Part shown: positions 1-38,462 of the stretch, one piece after another
Layout of the letters: every line of letters starts with the position of its first letter
Numbering within the stretch: position 1 is the first letter of the stretch
Assembly (NCBI RefSeq): GCF_018143015.1
Contig: NC_054751.1
Location: 21,776,425-21,840,424, forward strand
DNA from: Lytechinus variegatus
Taxonomy: Eukaryota > Echinodermata > Echinoidea > Temnopleuroida > Toxopneustidae
Length of the DNA stretch: 64,000 nt
Reading direction: 5' to 3'
Notes under the pieces: model-generated
What the model was told of the DNA's origin: nothing
The model's input: only the letters and a program-made list of their open reading frames with translations
The model's database searches: none
Program-made: the position numbers and the translations under genes

Positions 1-2258
1 CAAAGTGATCTCAATAAAGTAAAAAATGTCATGAAAATCGGATGTAAAAAAAGAAAGACTTCCAAAATTTGTACAAGAAATGGCCATGTAATTTCGATTT
101 GATGATATTCATAATCTGTAATGTTAACAAACCGAGCTATAATAAAACGTGTCCGTAAAATACGTCGGACCCAATACAAAATGGGTTGTTGCCAATTATT
201 TTCTTATACCATAATGTTCGTAGACAGTTATCTCAGTGCTAAAAGGCATGGGCCTATAAACATGGGTGCATTGAACATGTTGAACAGATGATATTGATAA
301 AGTTTTACAATGGCGCTAACAGAATGAAAAAGACCCATGTTTTGGAAGGTCAACCAACCGAGCAGGTTTTGTAGTCTATTATCACCATGATCACATTCGG
401 CTTTAAATGCCACATGCCACACCCCTTATCCTCTTCCCGGAAATCAGTCTCCTCTCCCCCCCCCCCGGTATGGTCTACCCCTGCTCCATCTATTTTCGTT
501 CTATCCCTGATCGTCCAATATTCTACCATTTACGAACCTGAGATTGAACGTCGCCCCTACAAGGTACGTCCGGTCATCATTTGGCATTCCAGGTGCCATG
601 TCAATCACAGGAAGGGGACTTCCCAGAGCCAGCCTATCTGAAAAGTCAAGACCGAGGACAATCGGCAGTGACATTGGTGGTGAAATTGGTCCAAGCAGTA
701 GGGGGGGGGGGTGATCACAATAATGTTCTTTTCAGTGACAAAACTGATATCTACTTAAAAACATTATTATTTCTTCACATCATTTATTTTTTCCAATGCT
801 CCCTCCAATACGAACGATTTAATTGTCTGCACATATTAATTTAAACAAATCTGAAAGCTTGCCAAACATCATCCATGTAAATATACATGTATACAAATTA
901 GATTCTATATTGCAGTTCATCCATTACAAACAGATTAAAAGAATATCTCGTTCACTTGAGTATAAATCGAACCTATTGTTCAGGTGGGATGAACTATTGT
1001 TTACCCCCCCCCCCCTCATTTGAATAGTATATTTGAATAGTATGATGCCATGGATTTACGCCCCTGATCATTACTAAAGATTCCTAAGAAAGAAAATAGT
1101 CATTCATTTGAATTGAACAGACAATTAAAAACTGGTCAAAAGGTAATGATGATCACTGCATGATAACCTTTACCATTTGACGAGTATCAGGATAGTAGTG
1201 CCTACGAATACAACCAGAAGTGTCAAAGAAATAGATTGCGAATGAAGTCAAGTCTTGAGAATTAAAATTTAGTTTGTCAAATCAACATTTGCAGGAGTCG
1301 CAAAATGACCTCAATGTCAAGCTCTATCTCTCGACAGAACAGCGAAATTACCTGACTTCGTGATCAGTTTAAACCATGTAAATGAAAAGTGGTCTGACTC
1401 CGCTGCATTTTAAAATCGGATTAAGTATACGATTAAGATGTTATATAACTTTAGAACTGAAATAGGCTTCAAATAAGAAGCCATATGAAAATAATGAAAC
1501 CCCTTTTCCCCTTCTTCAAAATAACAAAATGGATTCGTTATAACTGGACCGGATCATGATAATGTGTGAAAGGTTTATGCTTATGGGGGATATGTTACTG
1601 GTCTGTCTGGTGTGATGACCGCGACTAAAAGCTGACCAGAAAACTACCTTCCATCTGACATAGCGACAATAACACGTTGCGTAATCACATTCATGCAAAT
1701 CAACATTCCCCCTCAAATGAGATGATGATTCTCTTTCTATACAATACTCCGGGACAATACTACGAGAATTTCGCACCCCCCCCCCCTTGCCGCCGCATTG
1801 AAGTTGGATTCATCATTCTACATATGACGACGAGAAACCCTAGATAATTATGATCAACTGTCATGGCGCCCTTGAAGCCGGCCAAGATAAAGTATCAATT
1901 CCTGCACCCTTGACATCAAACGATATTAATTTTTTAAATCGAATTTGCAAGGAGCATGCCAAATACGGGGAAAAGGTGATTGATAACAATTATTACTCAC
2001 GAAATGATCTGATAGGTGACGGCTGGGAGAGTAGAGCCCTTCGAGTAAGAAACTTGTCATAATCCATGATAGTGACTGATGTGCATCAACGAAATTAGTT
2101 CGTAGTGTAATGGAAAGTGGTCAAATCACCCAGAACCAAGAAAGGTGGTGATTATTTATAGGCAAAAAACAGTATCTTGTTCCGGTTGCAGACTAAGACC
2201 AAAACATGCAGAACGGCTTCCCCTTAAAAAAAAAATCCGGACCAGTCTACCGGACGTT
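1..2258. repeat. Segmental duplication, compact copy
   Basis: Contains exons 1-2, intron 1 and about 190 bp upstream of the left aminotransferase gene, plus part of intron 2. It aligns in order with pieces of 12,136-29,307. It carries intact target sites where the other copy has insertions: about 120 (TA element), 361-368 (AGCAGGTT, foldback), about 978 (nested composite) and 1320-1328 (9-bp duplication element). Confidence 0.88.
538..2067 (-). CDS. AADAT: AADAT-like aminotransferase, left tandem paralogue (exons 1-2 only)
   Basis: Exon 1 is 2067-2001 (begins MDYDKFLTRRALLSQPSPIR, then SF, ending in phase 1 before GTGAGT). Exon 2 is 637-538 (after a TTTTCAG acceptor; HRLALGSPLPV then IDMAPGMPNDDRTYLVG, ATFNLR, ending before GTTCGT). 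Exon 3 onward must lie left of base 1. Compared with the right paralogue, exon 1 differs by two synonymous changes in 67 bases. Exon 2 differs by five in 100, two of them replacements (Pro/Leu before GMPN and Thr/Lys before FNLR). Intron 1 is 1.36 kb here against 8.4 kb in the right copy. This is a partial gene because of the window edge; nothing in the visible part is broken. Confidence 0.85.
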
Positions 2259-3562
2259 CTTCAGATAAGCCCAGGTCGACAATGACAAGGTAAATTCCTC
2301 TATTGGCCTCATACTTGACATCCAGAGAAAGCAACTAGATACCAGCTGCATAAGGTTGAACTTTGCTCACTCTATATTTGTTTAAACTCATTGGTGTACA
2401 TGGATCGTAAATGTCGCAATCATGTTAACAAACAGGACGACAGTATGTACCCGGTCGGAAACAGGGGCGGGTCCAGCTTTCGCCAATATGTGGAGGGGGC
2501 GGGTAAACTATATTTTCATCCACTTCTTCCCTGATTGGTTACTCAATAAAAAGCAATGGGTTCTTGCAACGACAAGTTAACCCATGACGATTAGTCTGCA
2601 AACCCCCATATACTCTGACAAATTTCATAAACAAGTGGATCTTATTTTGGTTTGAGAAAGTTACAGTATACGATTCTATTCAGCTTTAAAAATCTCAAAA
2701 TACAGGCCACGATAGAAAAAGTCTCCTGCCCCCGTTGTCCAATATTAATAAACGTAGAATTAAAAATAAAACTTACTTGATTTGTAATACATTTTAGTGT
2801 AAACATAACCCAGCATGCGATTAAAAGATATTATAGCATAAATCCCTATATAAAAATAAAAAAAACCCGTAAGAATATTGCAAGGATTATAAGTATGAAA
2901 AAAGGTTTTATAAGAGTAAAAACAATGGAGTAATCAGAAAATAAAGATCCTGTGCGATGCGGCATAGAATCGAAGAACCACAAAGGGGGGGGGGTATAAT
3001 GAGAAGTTTAAAAAAAAACAGTCGTATCAATAAAATCATGATGAATTACTTACTGCAGCATTCAACACATCATAAATGAATAACTAAATAAAGATAATGT
3101 AAATAGAATAACAATACTGGATTATTACTTCAAAAGATTTAATACATAGAGACTGAGAGTAAATGAAAATATAATCAAATCATGTACACCTATAGGCCTA
3201 CACCAACCTCGCCTGATTTTATAGAAACAATTTCTAGGTACAGGCCGCATCAAATATTTTATTTTTTTGCCTTACTTATTTATGATCGATGGTCAAATAT
3301 ATCATGACCAAATTAGGTGTGAGAAAATATATTCATGGCATGGTCGAGAGACATGAGTCACTAAACTCACCCCCCCCCCCCTTCCCTGTTTTCCTTAATT
3401 TTAGTGGCCAACATCATGCAGTACACATACATTATGCTGGAAAGAAATAAAATGGTGACGGTCAAGATGACAGACAGAATGTGAAATAGATGGTGCTCTT
3501 CTATCACTTTGTCCGTCCGAATGATTAGGTATATAGCTAGTGTTCGTGGTACATGTCATTTC
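2259..3562. other. Intergenic between aminotransferase paralogues
   Basis: 1.3 kb. Contains a CAGGGGCGGGTCCAGC element fragment (2465-2540), C/G runs at about 2985 and 3370, and on the minus strand an AATAAA (plus 3258-3263) about 300 bases past the right paralogue's stop, a possible poly(A) signal. No gene seen. Confidence 0.5.
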
Positions 3563-29116
<25,554 letters not shown>

Positions 29117-29335
29117 GATAGTGGTGTGCATCAACAAAATTAGTTCGTAGTATATCGTGTAAATGGAAAGTGGTCAAATCACACAGAACCAAGAAAGTGG
29201 TGATTATTTATCTAGGCAAAAAAACAGTATCTTGTTCCAGTTGCAGACTAAGACCAAATCATGCAGAACGGTTTCCCCTTAAAAAAAATCCGGAGCAGTC
29301 GACCGGTACTTAATTAGGGTACTTAGGGGTACTTA

Positions 29336-30156
29336 GAGGTACTCATATCTACCTGTAGACATAAGAAAAAGTTCCTCCCCCGGGGGGGGGTACTCGATCA
29401 AAAAAGTGGTGGGGGTGTGCCACGGGCGAGACAAAAAACGGGGGCCTTGGAGCGGGCTTATTGTAAAAAGGAGGGTCCTCGGAAAGACAAATGTTTGTGA
29501 AAACGGGGGTCCTTGGAACGGATCGCCAGCGTACTAGCGCGTATGCATCCCTACGGAACGGTCATGCGTGCATGATGCAGCTACCGCGGCCTCCGCCGGG
29601 GAGCTCTGCGGCCGCTTTTCACCAAAATTGCAGCTCATTCAACGCGATCGGAGCGGCGTAACGAAAAATATGCGAAGCTTTGGAGCGGATTTCTCTCTTC
29701 TTTTTCTCTCGATAAGAAGAAAATGCTATGCCTTGGAGCGGCTTTCTTTGTTTTTTTTCCCAACAAGGCAAAAATGCTATGCCTTGGAACGGAAATTTGA
29801 GTGTAAAAATGGGGGTCCCCTCCGCGGCACATACCCACTATGCATTATATACTGAGTGCCCCCCCCCCGGGGTTCCTCCTTGCTGGATATGGATAGCCCT
29901 ACCCCCCCCCCTCACTTGTAACCATGCAGTAATGACCCCTAAGTACCCCTTATGTAATAAACAAAGCACATGTACCCCTTCAGTAACCCCATTCATATTT
30001 ACATGCTCTGTCAACCCAATGTTATACCCTAATGCACATGCTCTGTATATACTATCAAAAAATTGTGTTCTTCATACTACCAGTCGCTGATGATCCTTCG
30101 GGTGAAACAGACTGTACGACCAGCTTAAGTTAAACATCCAACCAATAAATTATTTA
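29336..30156 (+). mobile_element. Second Penelope 3' fragment
   Basis: Begins at the last codons of the endonuclease (ACTCATATCTACCTGTAGAC) and continues through the 3' region to CTTCGGGTGAAACAGACTG. It is strongly 5'-truncated, as expected from incomplete reverse transcription. Interrupted by 29379-29871. It ends in a TA-rich microsatellite at about 30150-30183 and lies just upstream of the right aminotransferase gene. Confidence 0.8.
29379..29871. mobile_element. CCCGGGGG-ended MITE with 8-bp target duplication (493 bp)
   Basis: Starts CCCGGGGGGGGGTACTC and ends GAGTGCCCCCCCCCCGGGG. Flanked by GTTCCTCC at 29371-29378 and 29872-29879. The first Penelope copy has the undisturbed site at 26655-26662. 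Repeated CTTGGAGCGG/CTTGGAACGG motifs lie inside. No protein. Confidence 0.82.
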
Positions 30157-33100
30157 TATATGTATATATATATATATATATATCTGAAAATTTTTTAGTT
30201 TGATGGACATTTTTAATAAAAAACGAGATATAAATATCCAACAAAAGATTATTGCAAATCGAAGCGGGAGTTGTTTTGAGGTTTAGAACTGAAAACGGGA
30301 CATTCTATTCACCTATTTAATCATGTAAAGTATGGGTTTTTGCAACAGAAATGATGCGAGCGCGAAGCGCGTGCTTATATTTTTTTATATTCCAATCTGA
30401 AAAGCGGAAATTTTGAGCACGATTTTAATTAAAGATCGAGTTATGTATCTCAATCTCGCTTGCTGTTTCCTGTGTAGCATTTTATTTTTTGCACATGCAG
30501 AATTATTCGGGGGCAAAACGATATGTTTGCCCCCCAATATTTTCATTGGTGGGGCGATCGCTCCCCCCCCCCCCCGGATCGACGTCTCTGCTCCGACCTG
30601 AAAAGTGGACATTCTATAGGCACTTCTTATAATCATGCACAGGATAGGTATGTAACTAAGCAAATGACGCGACCTAAAAACTGGACACTCTTTATTCATG
30701 TTTTGTAATCATGAAAAGGATGGGTATCTCTCTAAGAGCGAGCAGAATTTTTTTTATATATTCTGCTATGAAATTGGATAATTCAAGCACGTTTTCAAGG
30801 GGTTTTAAATCAAGAATAACATGCGTAGCTCAAACCTTTCATGCGTGATGCGTAATCGTTTTTCGTCTCTCTCTTTTTTTTTAGATTTAACCCCCCCCCC
30901 CCACATAGAATCTGAGCATTCTTAACAATTATTTTTCATTATGAAAAGGAAGGGTATCATCCTAACACCCTATATCCAAAAGGCGGCACCACAGGGACGG
31001 AATGTGACCGCCTCTATGAAATTAAAAAGAAGTAAAACAAAAGGAAGAAAAAGAGGAGAAAGACTAGCATATGAAAATGAGTATAGGTTGTTCTACTGTA
31101 TATGCAGGTGCCGCGAAACGATTTTCAAAGTGGGGGGGGGGGGGGGCTGACCATGTAAAAAAATCACAATCCTAAAGTTGACCAAAGCCTTTTTAGTGAT
31201 TTCTCATTGATAAGACAGATATTTTGATTTAGTGGTTTAAAAAAATATCAATTTTGAAGTTGAAAAACTCGATGTTTGGTCAATTACAGTGCTAATCACT
31301 TTTAAAAGGGCATCCTTGCGAGATGTTGCTATCGCGAATCATAAGCAAAAACTTTTTTACATTGAGACATAAAAATTAAATATTCCGGGCTGTTTTTGTA
31401 ATCATGAAAAAGATGTTTATCTAACTAAAGAATTAATAAGCGCGAGCTGAAATTTGTAATATACTGACAGGTCTGCAAAGTTACTTGTTAGGGACTGCAT
31501 TTAGCATGTTTAGTGACTCATAAATGATACATAACTCACCGATCAAAATAATGCGAGCGCAGAGTACGAGCTCAAAAATTTGTGATATTCCAACCTGAAA
31601 ATTCTAAACATTAATTTTTTGTAACCATGAACAGGATTAATACTGTACTAAACAATAAATGATGCAAGCACGATCCAAACTTTGGCGATTTTCAAACCTA
31701 ATTAATGTATTATAATTTACTATAAAAAAGGTATTTCATTTTAAACGGGCATATTTCATTTGGAAAAAAGAGCATTTTCGATTTTGGAAGAGGGGCATTT
31801 TTTCCTACAATGATTTTTTCGGGGGGAGGGGAGCAAGTGAGCACAAGTTGAAATTTTCAAATGCTGACCTGAAAAGGAGTCACTTTTAGGACTCCTGTCC
31901 GTTTTTATGTTGTTTTCTTGCTCACAACCCCTTTTAAATTTCAATTTTCATTTCTTGTATCTTCTACACTTATTTTACCTCAAAAATCGGAATAAAGAAT
32001 ACTAGAAAAATAAAGTTATATTCCCCCTTTCTCACCTCTTTACAAATATCAGAACCCCCTCCCCCACCCCCTCAAAAAAGAGAGAGAAGTTCCACCACCA
32101 AGAATAAACTGAAAAAACGGAAAAAGGAAAGGTAAATGAGTAAATGTGATATTATTTTCTTAACATATTGTCACATTCTATCAAAAGAACTAGCTTTTCT
32201 TTTAGTAAGAGGGTGAAAAATTTTGCTCGCTCGCTCACTTCAATCGCTTTTACTCCATTGGCTCTTTTTTTTATATATGCAGTTTTCAGCAGCTTCTTTT
32301 TGCCATTCAACTTTTTTGGCAGAAATTTTGCTCTATATATATGCCATGCTTGGCCCCTCAAAACTTTTGGTTCGTCATGCAATTGACATAACCCATTTGG
32401 ATATGACAAAATTGAAGATTGTGTTCAAGTTTACCAAATCTTTATATAATATCATTAAGACTTAAAACATTCTTCTTGGCCAAAGGAAATAATACAAGGA
32501 AAGTCCTTGTTATTATTCTTTATGAAAATTGTTGTCAAAATTAGCTGTCAGATCTGTCAGAATTATTCCTGTTATCAAATCACTGTTATCTTAATCATAA
32601 TGATTATTACTATCATTATTATCATCATCAGTCATGATTACAACACGTTACCAATAAATAATGCTATTTTTCATCATTACTGTTTTCTTTGTCACATACA
32701 TGAATATGATAATTCTTGATGATGGTGATAATCACAATTCATGGCACTGCTAGTACACTTACTACTGCTGACTGGAAGTCGTGCCATTGAATATATAGTA
32801 CAATTACTAATAACATAGTAACATTTATAATTACTTATATAAAAACAAATGAAAGTACAAAAAACAAAATGCCTTGAAAAAGTCTTGAAAATGCCTTGAA
32901 ATTTCAAGGTTAAAAATCCTCAAGGCCAAGGCATGAGTGTTCAAGGCCAAAGCTTTGAAAAAGTAGGTAAGGCCAAGGCCGAGCATCAAGGCACTACAAC
33001 ACTGCTTTTGGAACCATTTAATTGTGTGCAAAGGAGATCTTCTTCGCATTACCCATGTTAGAATCTCCATATAGCATTAATGTTCTTAACTCATAACTTT

Positions 33101-33594
33101 AATATGTTTGACAAATTTTATGCAAACTTTCGTTGATTTCTTTCATTAATCTTTTTTTTCCGCTTTCTCACAAGCCAACTTTTTATTCAAGTTGCATTCT
33201 CCTTAATAAAAATAAGCAGGAAGAGATAATTGAGATCTACCTATTCATTTCATTTGGCAGGTAACGTACAATAAAATAATTGACGTTTAGATATCTTTTC
33301 TAAAACTTGGGGGAAAGGTCATTTGTTTATGTGTCCCCCACTTTGTGGAATAGCCTTCATGAAGACTTTAAAAATGCACCTATGTCGAGACTTTGAAAAA
33401 TCTTCTGAAAACTCTCATTTTACTCTTAGCTCTTTATGTGCCTTGAGCACACTATAGAGTGGATTTGGCGCTTTGCAAGTCACATCATTATTATTATTAA
33501 CAAACTTTTTACTAACAATGCTCTCATGGATATCATCATTTTAAACATTTACTTTATTTTCTATTACTATACCAGTAATCTAAATGGGTTACAG
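30157..33594. other. Repeat-rich intergenic stretch, no gene seen
   Basis: Contains a TA microsatellite, degenerate mirror-motif units at about 30355 and 31551, and a G run at 31131-31146. It also has a CTTGAAA/CAAGGC hairpin cluster (32870-32995) and a possible LINE 3' end ending in ATT repeats (33335-33500). Short open frames here show no family resemblance. Confidence 0.5.
33335..33500 (+). mobile_element. Degenerate LINE 3' end (CR1-like)
   Basis: A PTLWNSLHEDFKNAP-like reading resembles the C-terminus of CR1/L2-type ORF2. It is followed by a short 3' region and an (ATT) run. Weak and diverged. Confidence 0.35.
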
Positions 33595-33816
33595 CCCGAT
33601 AGACCGCGGGTCCGATAGACCGCGGGTCCGATAGACCGCGCGTCCGATAGACCGCGGGTCCGATAGACCGCGGGCCCGATAGACCGCGGGTCCGATAGAC
33701 CGCGGGCCCGATAGACCGCGGGTCCGATAGTCCGCGGTGTGTGTAAAATTATCATCATGACAATATAGTGAAATCCATGTCATAAAGAGGTCAAAAGGTC
33801 AATGATACGAGTCCAT

Positions 33817-34766
33817 GGGGTTCTATAACGATGACCCACAGGACAATCGCCCCTGACATCTACTTCAAGGAAAATAATTATCCCCATATTTTTTATCGTC
33901 GGGGACTGTTACCCCCCCCCCCCCCGGAAATATACCCTCTAGACGCCATACGGAGCCTCTAAAATGCCATCGACTTGACGACATGGCGAGATACTTTATC
34001 TTGCCATATCGACTAAATAAGCTTATTATGTCCGCATGGCGAGATACGTTATCCTGCCAAGTCAGTCCACTTATAAAAAGTTATATGTCAACAGTCAACA
34101 TGACGAGATATTGTATCTTGCCAAGTCGACTTAAATATGTTGCATGTCAACATGGCGATTCATCGAGATTCTTGCCGGGACTTGTACACTTCATATCTCG
34201 CCATGTGGACATATCTACTTGACAAGATAGAATATATCGCTATGTCGAAATAATAAGCTTATTAATTACTTAGGCGGCGGAAGCGGGGGGGATTTCCCCC
34301 CTAAATTTTTAGTTGAGAACCTTTTTTTGGTCGTCAATATCTTTTCTACGTCCCCCCTCCCTAAATTGAGGTAGACCACCCTAAAATATTTTGCCCCCCC
34401 CCCCTTATTTTGGATGATAAGCTTCTTTTTTTTTCCTTGTCAAAATATTTTGGTGGTCCCTCCTAAAATTTTGGTTGATTTGCTTGTCAATTTTTTACCT
34501 GTGTCCATCCCAAAGTTTCAGGTGGATCCCCTTAAATGTTTTGCCTTCGGCCGCCAATGATTAAGTACCACGCCATGTTGTCACGTTAAGGCATTTTCGG
34601 AATTATTATTTTCATAATTATCTGGGGCAATTGTCTGCAGAGTAAATTTCCGGGGAGGGGGGTAACAGTCCCCGGCGGTAAAAAATATGGGGATAATATT
34701 TTCCTTGAAGTAGTTGTCAGGGGGTGATTGCCCTAATTGGGTTATTGTTATAGAACCCATGCAGGC
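33817..34766. mobile_element. Nested foldback with GGCGAGATA array
   Basis: The ends 33817-33950 and 34640-34766 are inverted copies (CCTTGAAGTAG...GGGGACTGTTACC). Inside, 33970-34250 has diverged units combining GGCGAGATA...TATCTTGCC hairpins with AAGTCGACTT. The rest (34265-34560) is a C/T-rich run of degenerate short repeats. Confidence 0.55.
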
Positions 34767-35149
34767 GCGGATCCAGGATTTCGTGGGGAGGGAGGGGGAG
34801 CAAATTTGACCTGATTTTTGGCGCCCATGTGTACTTTTCGAAAAATGGCTCCTACTCCCTCCCGGTCAGACTATATTAAATTATCTTATAATCACATTAA
34901 AAAAAAAATAAAGACCACTTTTTAATGTGTTCTTGAAAAAAAAATCCATGAATACATAAATACCAAAAGGTAGGGGGACACAGGGGCGGTTCCAGCCTTC
35001 GCCAATAGGGGGTGGGGCGGAAATTTGTTTCAGCCATATTTTCCCCGATCGGCAGCTCGAAGATAATTTTTGTTTGTTTCTTTGAAGGGGTAGTCCTTAT
35101 TAGTCACTTCTTGGCTTTATTCTCATAAATTAATACATAATATCATCCT

Positions 35150-36625
35150 CATTTATATGATACGAGCGCGAAGCGCGAGCTAATTTTTTGGAAAATTTTA
35201 TGTATTTTTTCCTAAAAGTTGAACTGATTCTGGGCAATGTTTGTTATCCTGAAAAAGACATGTATGCAACTTAATAATTACTACGAACGCAAAGCGCGAG
35301 GGGGAAATGAACTGATGAAAAAGATACCTGTTAGATTTGATTTAACAATCAAATAATGCGAGCGCGAAGCGCGAGCTAAATCTCTTCGAAATTTTCACCC
35401 AAAGAAAGGAAATTCTAAGCACTTTTTATTAACTCAAGCAGAATAGGTATATGAGAAACAATTAAATCAAGCGCGAAGCGCGAGCGGAAAATTTCTAGAT
35501 TTAGTCCCATAATATTTCACTGAACGAGACACTCTATTCATGATTTGTAAATCCTAAAAATATGAGTATTAATAATACGAGCGCAAAAAAAATTATACGT
35601 TTTGAACTGGTACCTGTTAAGGACTGCTTGCACTTAGCCATGAACGCGTCACATATTTCAACAATCAAAAAATGCGAGCGCGAAGCGCGAGCTGAACATT
35701 TTTGAACTTTTTAAAGAAAGAATGGAAAATTTCAATCAGTTTTTGTAATCGTGAACAGGATAGCTATGTAATTTAACGATTGATGCGAGCGCGAAGCGCA
35801 AGCAGAAAAAAAAGAGATTTAGACCTAAAAGGGGGCCACTCTTGTTCATGTTTTGTAAATCATCAAAGCGCAAGCAGAAAATTTTTGATATTGTGATCTG
35901 AAACTGGATAATGATTTAAATTAGAGAACAAGTTGGGTATCTGAATAAACATGCGCGAGCGTGTTTCATATTTAGACCTAGAATCTAGGCATTCTAAATA
36001 CAACTTTAATCATGAAAATCATGAAACTTTGATAGTCCGATCTGAAAAAAAAGAGTCAATTTCAGCTTTATATTTCTAGCACTTTGTAGAAAAAATGTAA
36101 GGTGGATATGGATCGCACTTAAAAAAGAGCTGATATTATTATTACTTTGAGTTTTGACATAAGGACCGGGACATCCTTACGACATGCCATCATATGAAAA
36201 TGATGACTATCTTCCTATTCATCTTGCTAAGCGCGAGATGAAACAAAGGGACAATTTAATTATTAAATTGATATCATATTTATTAATGCCTAATGAGGGC
36301 ACGAAATCTGATGATATCATGGCATAAAAACTGGACATTTCACAATTGTGATTATGAATAGGATGCATCAGTTAATATATTTTTAACCATTAATGCGAGC
36401 GCAAGTCGCGACCTATAATTTTTGATAAACTGTCATGAAAAGGGGATTTTAAATAGTTTGTTGTATAAACTATATTGAAACATTTATATAACTCGCCAAT
36501 CAAAATGCGAGCGTGCAGCACGCTAGCTGATGCGTCTTAACAATCAGACAAGAAAAGGGATATTTTGAAAACTTTATGGAATACACGAAAATATAGGTAC
36601 ATGATAAATCAAAATTTGCGAGCGG
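35150..36625 (+). repeat. Mirror-motif array, plus orientation
   Basis: At least a dozen copies of GCGAGCGCGAAGCGCGAGC or variants, roughly every 80-120 bases (for example 35163, 35357, 35671, 35785, 36393, 36505, 36617). Each is preceded by AATAAT-like sequence and followed by CTGAAAATTTTT-like sequence. Confidence 0.8.
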
Positions 36626-37029
36626 GTAGCGCAAGCAGCAAATGTTAACATTCAAACCATAAAATTGATATTTTTACAGAGCACTTTTTAAAAACCAATT
36701 TGTAAATTACACAAAATAATGAAAGTTCGATTTCCGAGGTGAAATATATATGTGTTGTATATTGACTTCCAAACTTGATATTCGAACTACATATTGAACA
36801 ACAGGCGTGGATCCAGGAGGGGGCCGAGCCGGCCCCGGCCCCCCCCCCCTATTTTTTGATAACCTGCAGAAAAAAGTGTACTCTTTATAGAAACTACGAC
36901 AAACAGAAAGAAAAGTAAGAAAGAGGTATTATACCCATGATGTGTAATATACAGCCTCGTAACGGCCGGCCCGACCCCGAAAGGAAACAAGAAAAAGGTG
37001 AGGGGAAAAAATGGAAAATAGACTTTATA

Positions 37030-37535
37030 TAAAAATTTTCGCTCGCGCTTCGTGCTCGCATTGCCTGTGTAATGAATCCCATTCAAGAGGATTAAATGAC
37101 ACTTCTGAAATCAAATTGCACGCAATATTTTAGCTCGCACACCAAGCTTTCATTATTTTGTTTGATTTACACAAATTGTTATATCAAAATTTTCAGCTCG
37201 CGCTCGCATTGTTTGAGATAACTGTCCTCTTTGGAAATTCTTTCCAAAATTTGTCAAAATGCTCCTTTATCATGTCATTATATAAAAAATTTAAGCTCGT
37301 GCTTCGCATTCGCATTTAATTGTTTAAGACACACAGCTTGTTCTTTATTTAAATAAACGCGCTTAGACTGTCCAGTTTTCAGGTGAGAATATCAAAAATT
37401 TTGAGCTCGCGTTTTGCACTCTCATTATTTAATTGGTGATACTTGTATCCTCTTCATTAATCACTAAAAAGTCCTAATTGAGTCTCTTTTCACGTTACTA
37501 TAATAAAATTTCGGCTCGCGCTTCGCGCTCGCATT
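37030..37535 (-). repeat. Mirror-motif array, minus orientation
   Basis: About six copies of GCTCGCGCTTCGCGCTCGC or variants (37039, 37131, 37194, 37294, 37413, 37514), inverted relative to 35150-36625. Confidence 0.75.
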
Positions 37536-37975
37536 CTTAAGTTGGATACTTTTCTTTGTTCATGATTATAAAAAACTGCTCAGAATCTTCAGCTCTAGGG
37601 ACATAATATATCAAAGAATTTACCCCGTGAAAAACCAACAACAAGAAATCAGATTATAGCGGCCAATCGAGGAAAAATGTTGGTGAAAATATTTTCGCCC
37701 CCCCCCCCCTATTGGCGAAAGCTGGATCCACCCCTGAACAAGATATGTAAATCATCTAATAGGCAATGCGAGCGCGAAGCGCGAGCGAAAGTTTTATATA
37801 GTTGCACGAAAGATTCTTTTTATTTTCCAAGTCTTCCCCTCATCTTATTTCATGCCTTCGTCGTCCTTCTCTTCCTTTTCTCCTCTCTTTTTCCTCCTTT
37901 TTCCTTCTTTCGTTCTTGCTCCGCCAAGGGGGGGGGGGGGGAAGCTCGGCCCCCTGGATCCGCCTATGGGGACAA

Positions 37976-38192
37976 GGGGCGGAAAATATGACAAGCAAAA
38001 AAAAGGGTTATCATCGCCAAAGTAAGGTCATCTCGTCCCAAAATACATGTTTTATTTCGATTTAGAATAATGTATTTCTATGATTATAAAAGACCAAAAT
38101 AGTAGGGGGACATTTTATATTGTGTCCCCCGACTATTTTGAGTAGGTGGGACACGTTCCCCCCCCCTTTCCCCCCTGGGATTTCCGCCCATG
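37976..38192. mobile_element. GGGGCGGAAA-type hAT-like MITE
   Basis: AAGGGGCGGAAAATATGACAA at the left and GGGATTTCCGCCCATG at the right, with an inner GGGGGACATTT/TGTCCCCC pair. Same family as 28265-28560; no clear duplication. Confidence 0.55.
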
Positions 38193-38462
38193 ATGTAATA
38201 TCAATGGGAGCGCGAAGCACGAGTGATTTTGGGGGGTTTCAATTTGGTTTAACTTCTCACCAGATTAGGCCCTACTAGAATATTGTGAACCGGAGCTGTA
38301 GTTTCTGTACTGTTGTTTTAGTATACCCTTCAATATTATTAATGATAACCTCTATAGGGAATATGCAATCTCGACTAATTATCCTCATCAGTGGCGTATT
38401 TATTCAGCATTGGTGCAGGGCGGGGGGGGGGCCGAGGGCACCAAGATATATAGTTGCATAAG

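Larger units (their letters stand above)
34983..37735. mobile_element. CAGGGGCGG-ended element carrying mirror-motif arrays (2.75 kb)
   Basis: Ends are CAGGGGCGGTTCCAGCC and GGCTGGATCCACCCCTG-like, with inverted repeats of about 80 bp. The left interior (35150-36620) has units of about 105 bp containing GCGAGCGCGAAGCGCGAGC in plus orientation. The right interior (37030-37530) has the same motif in minus orientation. A separate G/C-run fragment sits at 36803-36850. hAT-like ends; no transposase. Confidence 0.6.

Noticed and set aside
1516-2062. Short open frames on both strands around 1.5-2.1 kb
   Set aside because: They overlap intron 1 and exon 1 of the left aminotransferase gene; only the minus-strand exon has family support.
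30385-31150. Several 60-105-residue open frames
   Set aside because: Low complexity, spanning C/G runs and mirror-motif repeats; no conserved domain recognisable.
33567-33783. YRTRGLSDPRSIG repeat peptide
   Set aside because: Translation of the 16-bp CGATAGACCGCGGGTC tandem units at an element terminus.
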